Part shown: positions 1 through 7,995 of the stretch, piece after piece | Position numbering within the stretch: the stretch's first letter is position 1 | Layout: every line of letters begins with the position of its first letter | Source of the DNA: Christiangramia sp. OXR-203 | GTDB taxonomy: Bacteria > Bacteroidota > Bacteroidia > Flavobacteriales > Flavobacteriaceae | Assembly (NCBI RefSeq): GCF_034372165.1 | Contig: NZ_CP139698.1 | Location: 3,224,001 to 3,288,000 of the forward strand | Length of the DNA: 64,000 bases | Direction of reading: 5' to 3' | Made by a program: the position numbers and the translations under genes | The notes under the pieces: model-generated | The model's database searches: none | Told to the model about the DNA's origin: nothing | What the model saw: the letters and a program-made list of their open reading frames with translations, nothing else

Positions 1-206
1 TTTTCACAGATCTCTGCAGCTTTATTCCTAACTACCACGTTGTGCCATTCAGTATTGGTCACTCGCTCACCAGTTGTTTTATTGGTGTAGCTTTCATTAG
101 TAGCAATCGGGAAACGCCCCAGCGATCCTCCACCTTCAAAATAATGCATTTTCACGTCATCCCCTGTATGTCCAATCAACATTACCTTGTTCAATGTACC
201 TGTCAT
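1..206 (-). CDS. ssb: Single-stranded DNA-binding protein, N-terminal part (cut by window edge)
   Basis: Reading the minus strand from an ATG at 206 gives 68 residues beginning MTGTLNKVMLIGHTGDDVKM and continuing through GRFPIATNESYTNKTTGERV and TEWHNVVVRNKAAEIC. This is the first half of the OB-fold of bacterial SSB: the LNKVMLIG strand, the phenylalanine/glycine turn and the conserved TEWHNVV segment are all present. SSB coats single-stranded DNA during replication, repair and recombination. The gene runs off the left edge. It follows mutY in the same direction with a 109-base gap, a pairing common in Bacteroidota. A -7-like box (TATCTTTG on the minus strand, 304-297) lies in that gap, but no good -33 partner was found. 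Confidence 0.93.
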   Translation of the reverse strand, partial: MTGTLNKVMLIGHTGDDVKMHYFEGGGSLGRFPIATNESYTNKTTGERVTNTEWHNVVVRNKAAEICE

Positions 207-315
207 TTCAGTATAATTTTGAAGCCAATAAAGGCTTAGTAAGACTAAATTTATTCTAAAATACTAATTTTTTTTCGCCACAATGTCAAAAACGAGCAAA
301 GATATAAACAAGCAT

Positions 316-1368
316 CTATTTATAATCCTCCGGAAGGAACTCATTTAAAAAATTTTCTATAAGCACCGGTACTGGATAATTCTGCAGCTCATTAAAATTA
401 ATGGATTCGAGGCTTTCAGCATCAATATTCACGGTCCAGAAGGTTGTATGCAAATGCTGATGGGATAGTTTATGTACAACCTCCTTCTCATTATATATAT
501 GTAGTTCAAAATTTTGATCACCTACGAGTTCCTGAAAGTTCTCTGTATCAATAAGCTCTGCTTCACCAACTGGCTTATTGGTCTCTATCAACGGAAATTG
601 ATAAAGTCCTGACCAGATGCCCTTTCCTGTTCGTTCTTCAAGAATGGTTTGCTCATCCCTGTAATGAGGGACTACATAATTAAAGTATCGATGCCTGATC
701 TTTGTCTTCTTAATCTTTACAGGCAGCTCCTTGATTTGATCATTCTTCAGAGCCAGACATACATCATTAAAAGGACAGGTCTCACACAAAGGATTTTGAG
801 GCTTGCATTGAATGGCGCCAAATTCCATGATCGCCTGGTTGAAAGTAGCCGGATCTTTATGATCTATGAGTTCCTGTGCGAATGCTTTAAACTCTTTGAT
901 TCCCGGAGTACTATTAATAGGAGTTTCTACCCCAAAAATCCTGGACAGAACACGGTAAACATTACCATCAACGACCGCAACCGGTTCATTAAAGCAGAAA
1001 GAAGCGATAGCACTGGCTGTATAATCACCAATGCCTTTTAAGGTCTTAAGTTCTTTATAATTATCTGGAAAGATCCCCTCAAGCTCCTCGGAAACCTTTA
1101 TCGCTGTGGTGTGCAGGTTTCTCGCTCTTGAGTAGTAACCCAATCCCTGCCATAATTTTAGCACGTCCTGCTCGGGAGCATTCGCCAGGGCATGAACGTC
1201 GGGATACGCTTCAATAAAACGCAGATAATAAGGCAGGCCCTGTTCCACCCGTGTCTGTTGCATTATTATTTCGCTAAGCCAGATTTTATAAGGATCCTGA
1301 GTAGATCTCCATGGTAAGTCGCGTTTGTTTTGCAAATACCATTGCTTCAGTCTTTTGGAAAAAACCAT
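316..1368 (-). CDS. mutY: A/G-specific adenine glycosylase MutY
   Basis: This 350-residue base-excision-repair enzyme removes adenine mispaired with 8-oxoguanine or guanine. The catalytic glutamate lies in SEIIMQQTRVEQG (Glu33). The helix-hairpin-helix region LKGIGDYTASAI is near residues 109-121, and the catalytic aspartate is in VVDGNVYRVLSR (Asp134). The iron-sulfur cluster cysteines are C188, C195, C198 and C204, with the MutY spacing C-x6-C-x2-C-x5-C. A C-terminal NUDIX-like domain (about 225-345) recognises 8-oxoG. The length is typical. It is divergent from the HU gene and directly upstream of ssb. Confidence 0.97.
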   Translation of the reverse strand: MVFSKRLKQWYLQNKRDLPWRSTQDPYKIWLSEIIMQQTRVEQGLPYYLRFIEAYPDVHALANAPEQDVLKLWQGLGYYSRARNLHTTAIKVSEELEGIFPDNYKELKTLKGIGDYTASAIASFCFNEPVAVVDGNVYRVLSRIFGVETPINSTPGIKEFKAFAQELIDHKDPATFNQAIMEFGAIQCKPQNPLCETCPFNDVCLALKNDQIKELPVKIKKTKIRHRYFNYVVPHYRDEQTILEERTGKGIWSGLYQFPLIETNKPVGEAELIDTENFQELVGDQNFELHIYNEKEVVHKLSHQHLHTTFWTVNIDAESLESINFNELQNYPVPVLIENFLNEFLPEDYK

Positions 1369-1427
1369 AGTAATTTAAGAATCTCCGCAATAATAGAGGT
1401 TTATTCCGTTATTATTAGTGAATTAGG

Positions 1428-1460
1428 TTTGAAATATTGCAGATTTAATTCTTATATTTG
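1428..1460 (+). promoter_or_regulatory. Bacteroidota-type promoter of the HU gene
   Basis: A TTTG at 1428-1431 and a perfect TAnnTTTG box (TATATTTG, 1453-1460) are separated by 21 bases, fitting the Bacteroidota sigma-ABfr consensus. The start codon follows 48 bases downstream. Confidence 0.75.
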
Positions 1461-1508
1461 CCCCCTTGAAAAATTGAACCCCAATAATTAAATTTAAATA
1501 GCACGAAA

Positions 1509-1799
1509 ATGACGAAAGCAGATATTGTAGCAAACATTTCAGAAAAACTGGGAATGGAAAAGGCAGACGTACAAGCTACTATAGAATCTTTTATGGATGA
1601 GGTTAAAACATCGCTAGAAAGTGGAGATAACGTGTATCTTCGTGGTTTTGGAAGTTTTGTCGTAAAGACCAGAGCTGAAAAAACTGGAAGAAACATTTCC
1701 AAGAACACAACCATTAAAATTCCTGCTCACAACATTCCTGCATTTAAACCTGCAAAGATTTTTGTAGAAGGAGTTAAATCAAATGTTGAGGTAAAGTAA
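1509..1799 (+). CDS. HU/IHF-family DNA-binding protein
   Basis: This 96-residue nucleoid protein binds and bends DNA as a dimer. It starts MTKADIVANISEKLGMEKADV, the typical HU helical dimer region. It then has the GDNVYLRGFGSFVVKTRAEKTG beta arm entry (about 39-60) and the arm and tail NTTIKIPAHNIPAFKPAK (about 67-84), where the intercalating proline sits in the conserved IPAHNIPAFKP motif. The length is close to the family norm (90-100). The gene has a strong promoter of its own just upstream and is followed 63 bases later by a small basic ribosomal-type peptide. HU and IHF-beta cannot be told apart from sequence alone in this phylum. Confidence 0.95.
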   Translation: MTKADIVANISEKLGMEKADVQATIESFMDEVKTSLESGDNVYLRGFGSFVVKTRAEKTGRNISKNTTIKIPAHNIPAFKPAKIFVEGVKSNVEVK

Positions 1800-1862
1800 A
1801 TTGAAACACCGGACGACCCGGTCTTTCCAAGAAATAAGTATTAATTTAAATGACATTGCACT

Positions 1863-1952
1863 ATGCCAAGTGGTAAAAAAAGAAAAAGACATAAGGTGGC
1901 TACGCACAAGCGTAAGAAGAGAAGAAGAGCTAATCGCCACAAGAAAAAGTAG
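1863..1952 (+). CDS. AURKAIP1/COX24-domain small ribosomal protein (bS22/mS38-like)
   Basis: A 29-codon reading frame starts ATG at 1863 and stops TAG at 1950-1952. It encodes an extremely basic peptide that begins MPSGKKRKRHKVATHKRKK and ends NRHKKK. More than half of the residues are lysine, arginine or histidine. The KRKRHKVATHKRKKRRR pattern is the signature of the AURKAIP1/COX24 domain, known from mitochondrial ribosomal protein mS38 and the bacterial small-subunit protein bS22. It probably sits on 16S rRNA in the small subunit, which is inferred from the family. It lies between HU and RNase G/E and ends inside its own terminator hairpin. It is short enough that gene callers often miss it. 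Confidence 0.85.
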   Translation: MPSGKKRKRHKVATHKRKKRRRANRHKKK

Positions 1953-1971
1953 TGTGACAACTACTTTTTTT
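1944..1971 (+). terminator. Intrinsic terminator of the HU / bS22-like transcript
   Basis: A 10-base-pair stem (1944-1953 with 1960-1969) has a 6-base GTGACA loop and runs into a T tract. The left arm includes the last lysine codon and the stop codon of the small basic gene, so coding end and terminator overlap. Confidence 0.88.
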
Positions 1972-2062
1972 ATTTAATTACAATCGTTCTTTGAAATTGA
2001 AACCTTCAGCAAACGAGTTTTGCTAAAAAGGTTTCTTCAGGATTCAAAACCTGTGAAAAATA

Positions 2063-3658
2063 ATGTTTAATCCATCTGTGTCTGTAAGTATTACAGGTAT
2101 GGATATAAAATCTGGAAGTGTGGACAAAGAATTAATTATCCGGTCCGAACCTTCTGCTGTAGATTTTGCCTTATTAAAAGATGGAAAACTTATTGAACTT
2201 AACAAAGAAGAGGACAGCACCAAATTCAATGTTGGAGATATTTATATTGCCAAAATTCGAAAAGCTGTCCCTGGGTTAAATGCCGCATTTGTAAATGTTG
2301 GCTATGAGAAAGATGGTTTTTTACACTATCATGATCTGGGACCTCAGATTTCTTCTCTAGTAAAGTTCATCAAACGTGTAAGCACAGGTAAACTAAAAGA
2401 TTATTCTTTAAAGAATTTTTCTATTGAAAAGGATATAGACAAAAACGGCTCTATTGCCGATGTCTTAAAATCCAATCAATCGCTACTGGTTCAAATAGTT
2501 AAGGAACCAATCTCCACGAAAGGCCCCAGGATTAGCTCAGAGCTATCCCTGCCGGGGCGCTATATCGTTCTTGTACCTTTTTCAAACAGGGTTTCAGTTT
2601 CTCAAAAAATTGAAAGCAAAGAAGAAAAGGAACGTTTAAAGAGACTGGTAAAAAGCATCAAACCTAAAGGATTTGGTGTAATTGTTAGAACCGTAGCTGA
2701 AGGCAAGAAAGTAGCAGAACTGGACAGAGACCTACAGAATTTAGTTGGTCGCTGGACAGGAATGTGTAAAAAATTGTATAAACCTCATCACCCGTCGAAA
2801 GTACTGGGAGAATTGAACAGAGCCTCTTCACTGTTAAGAGATATATTCAATGATTCGTTTACTTCGATTTGCGTGGATGATGAAACACTTTATACGCAAA
2901 TCAAAGATTATGTGAGCGAAATCGCTCCTGAAAAAGAATCAATCGTAAAGTTGCATCAATCCAATCAACCCATTTTCGAAAAACACGGTATCGAGAGACA
3001 AATAAAAACTTCCTTTGGGCGCACCGTATCTATGAGTAAAGGCGCCTATCTGGTAATAGAACATACTGAAGCCATGCACGTCGTTGACGTAAACTCCGGT
3101 AACCGTTCCAATAAATCCAAAAACCAGGAAGACACTGCGTTAGAGGTTAACATGATAAGTGCCACAGAAATTGCCCGGCAGTTACGCTTGCGTGACATGG
3201 GTGGTATCATTGTAGTGGACTTTATAGACATGAACAAAGCCGAAAACAGAAAGAAACTCTACGATCACCTGCGTAACGAAATGAGTGATGACCGTGCCAA
3301 GCACAAGATTCTACCTCCGAGTAAATTCGGATTGATACAAATTACCAGACAACGCGTAAGGCCTGAAATGAATATCAAGACCCGTGAGGACAATCCGAAC
3401 GGAAACGGCGAGATCGAGGCACCAATTAGTTTGGTGAATAAGATCAAAGTCGATCTTGAAAAGCTTATCAAGAAAGATCATAAAAAGATCACCCTTAGCG
3501 CACACCCCTTTATTGCAGCCTTTTTAACTAAAGGCTTTCCATCTCCCCGCTCCAAGTGGTTTGTAGACCACAAAAGGTGGGTGAAAATTTTACCTCGCGA
3601 TGCTTACACGTATTTAGAGTACCACTTTCACGATAATGACGGGAAAGTGATCCAATAA
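2063..3658 (+). CDS. rng: Ribonuclease G/E family endoribonuclease
   Basis: The protein has up to 531 residues and is a single-strand-specific endoribonuclease for rRNA maturation and mRNA decay. An S1-like RNA-binding region lies near residues 55-135 (GDIYIAKIRKAVPGLNAAFVNVGYEKDGFLH). The catalytic DNase-I-like part contains AYLVIEHTEAMHVVDVNSGN (about 331-350) and GGIIVVDFIDMNKAENR (about 382-398), where the metal-binding aspartates occur. It lacks the long RNase E C-terminal scaffold, so RNase G is the closer match. The start is uncertain. Homology clearly begins at DKELIIRS, which would fit a GTG start at 2120. ATG at 2063 or 2099 would add 19 or 7 residues. Confidence 0.93.
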   Translation: MFNPSVSVSITGMDIKSGSVDKELIIRSEPSAVDFALLKDGKLIELNKEEDSTKFNVGDIYIAKIRKAVPGLNAAFVNVGYEKDGFLHYHDLGPQISSLVKFIKRVSTGKLKDYSLKNFSIEKDIDKNGSIADVLKSNQSLLVQIVKEPISTKGPRISSELSLPGRYIVLVPFSNRVSVSQKIESKEEKERLKRLVKSIKPKGFGVIVRTVAEGKKVAELDRDLQNLVGRWTGMCKKLYKPHHPSKVLGELNRASSLLRDIFNDSFTSICVDDETLYTQIKDYVSEIAPEKESIVKLHQSNQPIFEKHGIERQIKTSFGRTVSMSKGAYLVIEHTEAMHVVDVNSGNRSNKSKNQEDTALEVNMISATEIARQLRLRDMGGIIVVDFIDMNKAENRKKLYDHLRNEMSDDRAKHKILPPSKFGLIQITRQRVRPEMNIKTREDNPNGNGEIEAPISLVNKIKVDLEKLIKKDHKKITLSAHPFIAAFLTKGFPSPRSKWFVDHKRWVKILPRDAYTYLEYHFHDNDGKVIQ

Positions 3659-3662
3659 CAAG

Positions 3663-3697
3663 AACGCCTTTCAAGCAATTGGAAGGCGTTTTTTTAT
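3663..3697 (+). terminator. Intrinsic terminator after RNase G
   Basis: AACGCCTT (3663-3670) pairs with AAGGCGTT (3683-3690). The stem extends two more pairs around an 8-base loop, and seven further T residues follow. Confidence 0.9.
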
Positions 3698-3811
3698 ACC
3701 CTATTCTGAAATTGCCAATTGGCATTTGAGCAACAATTCTTTGGCATTGGTTTAACTACAGCCATGTATTCTTCCGCTTAATTTTATGGTATTAACCATT
3801 TAAAATTAATC

Positions 3812-4294
3812 ATGAAGAATTTAAAGGACCTATTCGAACACCAGCTGAAGGATCTCTACAGCGCAGAAACCCAATTATTAAAAGCTCTTCCTGAGATGGC
3901 TGAAAATGCTACCGATGCTAAGCTGAAGAAAACATTTGAAGCACACCTTGAAGAAACCAAGGAACACCAACAACGCCTGGAAGAAATTTGCAAAGAACTG
4001 GAAATTAAACCAACCGGTGAAACCTGCAAAGCCATGAAAGGTCTTATTGCTGAAGCTGAAGCATTTCTAAAAGAAGATGCTGAAAAAGAAGTGCGTGATG
4101 CCGGTCTAATCGCAGATGCTCAAAGAATAGAGCATTACGAGATCTCAGGATATGGAACCGTAGTTCGTTACGCCAAGGAACTAGGCTACAACAGCATCGC
4201 AAAAAAACTACAAAAAACGCTCGACGAAGAATATAAAGCAGACGAGAAACTGGATAAGCTAGCAGAAGGCCGACTGAATAAAAAAGCTAAATAG
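3812..4294 (+). CDS. DUF892 ferritin-like protein (YciE/YciF type)
   Basis: This is a 160-residue all-helical protein. It begins MKNLKDLFEHQLKDLYSAET, the hallmark start of the DUF892 family, whose members fold as four-helix ferritin-like bundles. Candidate metal ligands are the repeated Glu/His positions: E9 and H10, the EE/EH stretch at about 47-53, and QRIEHYEISGYGT (about 108-120). The biochemical role of the family is not settled; E. coli YciE/YciF are stress-induced. The gene stands alone between two terminators. No clear -7/-33 pair was found in the 115 bases before it. Confidence 0.9.
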   Translation: MKNLKDLFEHQLKDLYSAETQLLKALPEMAENATDAKLKKTFEAHLEETKEHQQRLEEICKELEIKPTGETCKAMKGLIAEAEAFLKEDAEKEVRDAGLIADAQRIEHYEISGYGTVVRYAKELGYNSIAKKLQKTLDEEYKADEKLDKLAEGRLNKKAK

Positions 4295-4314
4295 AACCTT
4301 GATTTAAGTATTTA

Positions 4315-4341
4315 AAACCTTCCTTTCAGGAAGGTTTTTTT
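4315..4341 (+). terminator. Intrinsic terminator after the ferritin-like gene
   Basis: The 10-base-pair stem (4315-4324 with 4328-4337) has a TTC loop, a GC-rich core and a trailing T run. Confidence 0.92.
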
Positions 4342-4396
4342 ATGTTTGAACTTCTAATTTTTCAGCAATTAGAATTCAAAATTCTATATTTGGAAC

Positions 4397-4597
4397 ATGA
4401 GGAAATTCCCACTTCTTGTAAGTAGTATTACCCTAATTCTGGGATTCACATTTTACGGCGAACTAATCACATTCAGCCTATATGACACCTATTATTTGAT
4501 TCCTGCGGAAGTTGTTCTATTTTCCATCTGGTTTTTGATCACTGTTATTTACTGGGCGTTCCAGTTGAAAAGATACTTATCCCGAAATGAAGCATAA
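4397..4597 (+). CDS. Small two-helix membrane protein, unknown function
   Basis: The 66-residue protein has two hydrophobic segments (about 5-27 and 35-58) joined by a short polar turn containing SLYDTYYLIP. It ends in a basic tail (QLKRYLSRNEA). I do not recognise a family. The gene overlaps the start of recX by 11 bases in another frame, so the two are probably translated from one mRNA. The overlap and the well-formed membrane pattern argue that it is real. A link to recX function is not implied by the sequence. Confidence 0.65.
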   Translation: MRKFPLLVSSITLILGFTFYGELITFSLYDTYYLIPAEVVLFSIWFLITVIYWAFQLKRYLSRNEA

Positions 4598-5060
4598 ATT
4601 CAAATCTTATAGTGTAGAGGAAGCTTTACAGAAGCTGATGCATTTCTGCGCTTACAGAGATCGTTCTCAGAAGGAAGTAGAAGACAAATTGAATGAAATG
4701 CATATGATTGATGCAGCAAAGGAAAAGATCATCATAGAACTCATGCAAGAAGGTTTTCTGAATGAAGAACGTTTTGCCAGAAGCTTTGTAAGAGGGAAAT
4801 TCAGAATAAAAAAATGGGGACGTATTAAGATCACCCAAGAATTGAAGAAAAGAGGAATATCGTCACCTATTATCAAAATGGGACTTACCGAGATCAAAGA
4901 ATCTGATTATCGTTCTACTCTGTTCGAACTTGCTGAAAAGAAACTTCAGAAGATCAACGAACCAAATGAATACAAAAGAAAAGGTAAGCTGGCAGATCAT
5001 CTAATGCGCAAAGGCTATGAATCTTCACTTGTTTTTGACTCTATCCAGGAAATACTTTAG
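4587..5060 (+). CDS. recX: Regulatory protein RecX
   Basis: This 157-residue all-helical protein modulates RecA filament growth. It shows the three-repeat RecX pattern: ALQKLMHFCAYRDRSQKEVEDKL (about 13-35), IIIELMQEGFLNEERFARSFVRGKFRIKKWGRIKITQELKKRGI (about 49-92), and a third repeat ending in KLADHLMRKGYESSLVFDSI. The motif LNEERFARSFVRGK is diagnostic. Its stop codon shares the four bases TTAG (5057-5060) with the stop codon of the convergent JmjC-like gene, so no terminator separates them. Confidence 0.94.
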   Translation: MKHKFKSYSVEEALQKLMHFCAYRDRSQKEVEDKLNEMHMIDAAKEKIIIELMQEGFLNEERFARSFVRGKFRIKKWGRIKITQELKKRGISSPIIKMGLTEIKESDYRSTLFELAEKKLQKINEPNEYKRKGKLADHLMRKGYESSLVFDSIQEIL

Positions 5061-5935
5061 TCGATCTTATTCTTGCTATGCGTATTTTTAATAGCCTGCT
5101 GATTCTTGTAATCTATCCATTTTTGTCCGCGTAATTTTCGCATATAATTATCAAAATGCCTCATAAAAACAAGGTTGTATATAGCCTTGGAAAAGTTGGT
5201 AAGCGTTCTTGGAGTTGCCCGTAAACTCATGGAAAAACCGGCAGTAAGATAAGTCATATGATGCCAGTAACCTTCAGGCATATACAAAGTCTCACCGTGT
5301 TTAAGTTCTGTAACGAAGCCTGTGGCTTCTTTAAGCGCAGGAAATTTGCCATAATCTGGATTCGTAAAATCTATATCCTCTCGGCTTATCAAGGCATGAG
5401 GTACCTTGTATAGATATTTACTTTCAGAAGGTGGAAATAAGATACAACGCTTTTTTCCGTGGAAATGAAAATGGAGAATGTTCGCATAGTCTATGTCATA
5501 ATGCATAAACACCTTACTGTTTTCTCCACCAAAAAAAAGCATAGGTAACTGCTTTAAAAAACGCAGACCCATATCTGGAAATTTAAAATCTTTTTGCAGT
5601 GCAGGAACTTCCTTCATTAGATGATATAGAAATATACGGTAATTCGTAGGTTCAAACTTTAGAAGATCCACATAATCCCGCATTTTCATCTTTGTATGCG
5701 GCTCATTGAATTTAAATTCTGAACTAATTGGGCGATCATCATACAAAGGCACTTCCTTTTCGCCGGCAATATCTCTTATATATTGAAGATTCCATTTTTC
5801 GTAAGCAGGCCAATCCTCGATCAAACGTTCGATCACTACTGGTTTTTGCGGTCGAACATAATCTTTTACAAAATCTGCTTTTGAAATGGTTTTAACCTTC
5901 GGTATGTTCTCAAGTCTCATAAATTCATCCTTCAA
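5057..5935 (-). CDS. Cupin-like / JmjC-domain protein, second of a tandem pair
   Basis: The 292-residue protein resembles Fe(II)/2-oxoglutarate oxygenases of the cupin_8/JmjC type, which hydroxylate proteins or RNA-linked residues. The likely iron ligands are H145 and D147 in MHYDIDYANILHFHFHGKK, and H225 or H226 in LYMPEGYWHHMTY. The lysines in GKKRCILFPP resemble the 2-oxoglutarate contact region. It is a close paralogue of the gene just upstream, and the two share the C-terminal motif LRGQKWIDYKN. It overlaps that gene by four bases (ATGA). The paralogue begins at a position matching Met6, so the real start may be 5920. The substrate cannot be told from sequence. Confidence 0.85.
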   Translation of the reverse strand: MKDEFMRLENIPKVKTISKADFVKDYVRPQKPVVIERLIEDWPAYEKWNLQYIRDIAGEKEVPLYDDRPISSEFKFNEPHTKMKMRDYVDLLKFEPTNYRIFLYHLMKEVPALQKDFKFPDMGLRFLKQLPMLFFGGENSKVFMHYDIDYANILHFHFHGKKRCILFPPSESKYLYKVPHALISREDIDFTNPDYGKFPALKEATGFVTELKHGETLYMPEGYWHHMTYLTAGFSMSLRATPRTLTNFSKAIYNLVFMRHFDNYMRKLRGQKWIDYKNQQAIKNTHSKNKID

Positions 5936-6801
5936 TTAATACCGGCATAGCGATTCGTGCGCTCAATTGCCTTGCGGTTTTTGTAGTCTATCCATTTCTG
6001 ACCCTTCAATTTACGCATCAAATTATCATAATTCCGCATAAAAAGAAGATTAGATATAACCTCTCCCAGATCTGATGGTTTTGTGGGCAGCGATCTAAGC
6101 GTGAGTGACAAACTTGGAGTTTCATATTTCACCCAGTGCCACCAGTGACTGGGAATATACAAAGCATCTCCGTGTTCTAAAATGCATTCAAAACCTCGGG
6201 CTTTTGCTAAAGCAGGATATTTTTGTAGATCTGGATCATCCATATCAATGATTTCCATACTTACTATAGAATAGGGCACCTTGTATAAAAAACCTGTTTG
6301 ATCTGGTGGATACAGGATAATACGCTTTTTGCCTGCAAAATTGAAATGGAAATTATTTGCAAGATCCATATCGTAATGCATAACGACCTTAGAACCTTCT
6401 CCTCCAACGAATAATACCGGGAGTTTCTTAAAAAACTTGATTCCCAGTTCCGGATACTCAAAGTCTTCAATAAGTTCCGGGCAGTTCTGAAGTAAATTAA
6501 AGAAGAACATCCGCAGATCTGTAGGACCATTCTCTAGGATATCTATATAGTCTTTGAAAGGTATTTTTTGAGCAGGACCATGAGAATTAGAATGACCGCT
6601 GGCAGGTTTGCCGTCATACAATGGAACGATAATCTCTCCTGCTTTCTCTTTGAAATAATCAAAATTCCACTTTTTGAGAGCAGGCCAATCCTGGCTAAGA
6701 TCTTCAATAATAACCGGTCTTCTGGGTTCAAAATATTCCCGGAGAAAATCTTCTTTTGAAAGATTGCTTCGCCTGGGAATATTTTGGAGATCCAGTTTCA
6801 A
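5932..6801 (-). CDS. Cupin-like / JmjC-domain protein, first of a tandem pair
   Basis: This 289-residue paralogue of the following gene has the same layout. An N-terminal segment LQNIPRRSNLSKEDF leads into RRPVIIEDLSQDWPALKKW, typical of cupin_8/FIH-like proteins. H142 and D144 (MHYDMDLANNFHFNFAGKK) are the likely iron ligands, with H222 in IPSHWWHWVKY as the third. It starts 14 bases after the bioB stop codon and overlaps the next gene by ATGA. The three are therefore probably co-transcribed, and the pair may depend on the biotin operon promoter. Duplication is evident from shared motifs over the full length. Confidence 0.86.
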   Translation of the reverse strand: MKLDLQNIPRRSNLSKEDFLREYFEPRRPVIIEDLSQDWPALKKWNFDYFKEKAGEIIVPLYDGKPASGHSNSHGPAQKIPFKDYIDILENGPTDLRMFFFNLLQNCPELIEDFEYPELGIKFFKKLPVLFVGGEGSKVVMHYDMDLANNFHFNFAGKKRIILYPPDQTGFLYKVPYSIVSMEIIDMDDPDLQKYPALAKARGFECILEHGDALYIPSHWWHWVKYETPSLSLTLRSLPTKPSDLGEVISNLLFMRNYDNLMRKLKGQKWIDYKNRKAIERTNRYAGIN

Positions 6802-6815
6802 TAGATATTCGTTAA

Positions 6816-7907
6816 TTAAACCTTCGTTTTTGCCTTTTGCTGAGCTTCAAGGTTACGCTCGATCTTATGTCCTGGCCGGGACCATTTTGGTTTTTCGTTC
6901 TGACTCTGAAATTGAGAATTTTCAGCTGCAACACTTTCAGGCTGAGATTTCTTAACGAAAGGTTTTTGCGGATTTAAACCAAGCATTTTAAACATTTCCA
7001 TATCCTCATTTACATCAGGATTTGGAGTTGTAAGCAATTTATCTCCAGCAAAAATGGAATTTGCTCCGGCAAAGAAGCACATTGCCTGTCCTTCCCTGCT
7101 CATCTGAGTTCTTCCAGCAGAAAGTCTCACCTGTGTTTCTGGCATTACGATCCTGGTTGTTGCCACCATCCTGATCATATCCCAGATTGGCACTGGCTCC
7201 TGTTCTTCCATGGGCGTTCCTTCTACAGGAACAAGCGCATTGATTGGAACAGATTCCGGCTGTGGATTAAGAGTCGCGAGCGCAACCAGCATTCCTGCAC
7301 GGTCGGCAGGACTCTCTCCCATTCCTATGATCCCGCCACTACAAACTGTCACATTCGTTTTACGAACATTATCGATCGTAGCAAGTCTATCATCAAAACC
7401 ACGGGTAGAAATCACTTCTTTATAGTAATCTTCAGATGTATCCAGGTTGTGATTGTAAGCATAAAGTCCGGCTTCTGCCAGTCTTGCCGCCTGGTTTTCA
7501 GTAAGCATTCCCAGCGTACAGCAAACCTCCATATCAAGTTTATTGATACTTCTTACCATTTCCAGAACATTGTCGAACTCTTCCCCATCCTTTACATTTC
7601 TCCAGGCTGCACCCATACAAACTCTGGAACTTCCAGAAGCTTTAGCGCGCAATGCCTGGGCTTTCACCTGGTTTACACTCATAAGATCATTACCTTCAAG
7701 ATCTGTATGGTAACGGGCCGCCTGCGGACAGTATCCGCAATCTTCAGGACAACCGCCGGTCTTTATAGAAAGTAAAGTTGAAACCTGTACTGTATTTGGA
7801 TCATGATGCTCGCGGTGAATGCTTGCAGCTTCATAAAGCAGATCCATAAATGGTTTGTTATATATATCGAGGATCTCTTCCTTCGTCCAGTCGTGTTTAA
7901 GTGCCAT
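6816..7907 (-). CDS. bioB: Biotin synthase
   Basis: The 363-residue radical-SAM enzyme inserts sulfur into dethiobiotin, the last step of biotin synthesis. The SAM-cluster cysteines are C53, C57 and C60 in GGCPEDCGYCPQ. The family motifs SGSSRVCMGAAWR, YNHNLDTSEDYY, GGIIGMGES and RLSAGRTQMSREGQAMCFFAGANSIFAG are intact. The C-terminal 40 residues (rich in Q, K, E) extend beyond the barrel and look disordered. It is the last biotin gene of the operon. An 88-base gap upstream holds a -7-like box (TATTTTTG on the minus strand, 7932-7925). Confidence 0.97.
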   Translation of the reverse strand: MALKHDWTKEEILDIYNKPFMDLLYEAASIHREHHDPNTVQVSTLLSIKTGGCPEDCGYCPQAARYHTDLEGNDLMSVNQVKAQALRAKASGSSRVCMGAAWRNVKDGEEFDNVLEMVRSINKLDMEVCCTLGMLTENQAARLAEAGLYAYNHNLDTSEDYYKEVISTRGFDDRLATIDNVRKTNVTVCSGGIIGMGESPADRAGMLVALATLNPQPESVPINALVPVEGTPMEEQEPVPIWDMIRMVATTRIVMPETQVRLSAGRTQMSREGQAMCFFAGANSIFAGDKLLTTPNPDVNEDMEMFKMLGLNPQKPFVKKSQPESVAAENSQFQSQNEKPKWSRPGHKIERNLEAQQKAKTKV

Positions 7908-7924
7908 GTAATTCGATTTGTATT

Positions 7925-7932
7925 CAAAAATA
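7925..7932 (-). promoter_or_regulatory. Possible internal -7 box before bioB
   Basis: TATTTTTG on the minus strand matches TAnnTTTG and would give a leader of about 10 bases. No -33 TTG is well spaced, so this is only a candidate internal promoter. Confidence 0.35.
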
Positions 7933-7995
7933 AAGAAAACTAAGCTTTAAAGGGTAAAGCTGCAATAAGTTTTATGAACGCGATTCCTAACAATA

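Noticed and set aside
649-1041. Open frame of 130 codons on the plus strand inside mutY
   Set aside because: It is antisense to a gene with all MutY catalytic residues, and its composition is not protein-like.
6568-6955. Plus-strand frames inside the JmjC-like gene and bioB end
   Set aside because: They are antisense shadows, and the minus-strand proteins carry full family motifs.
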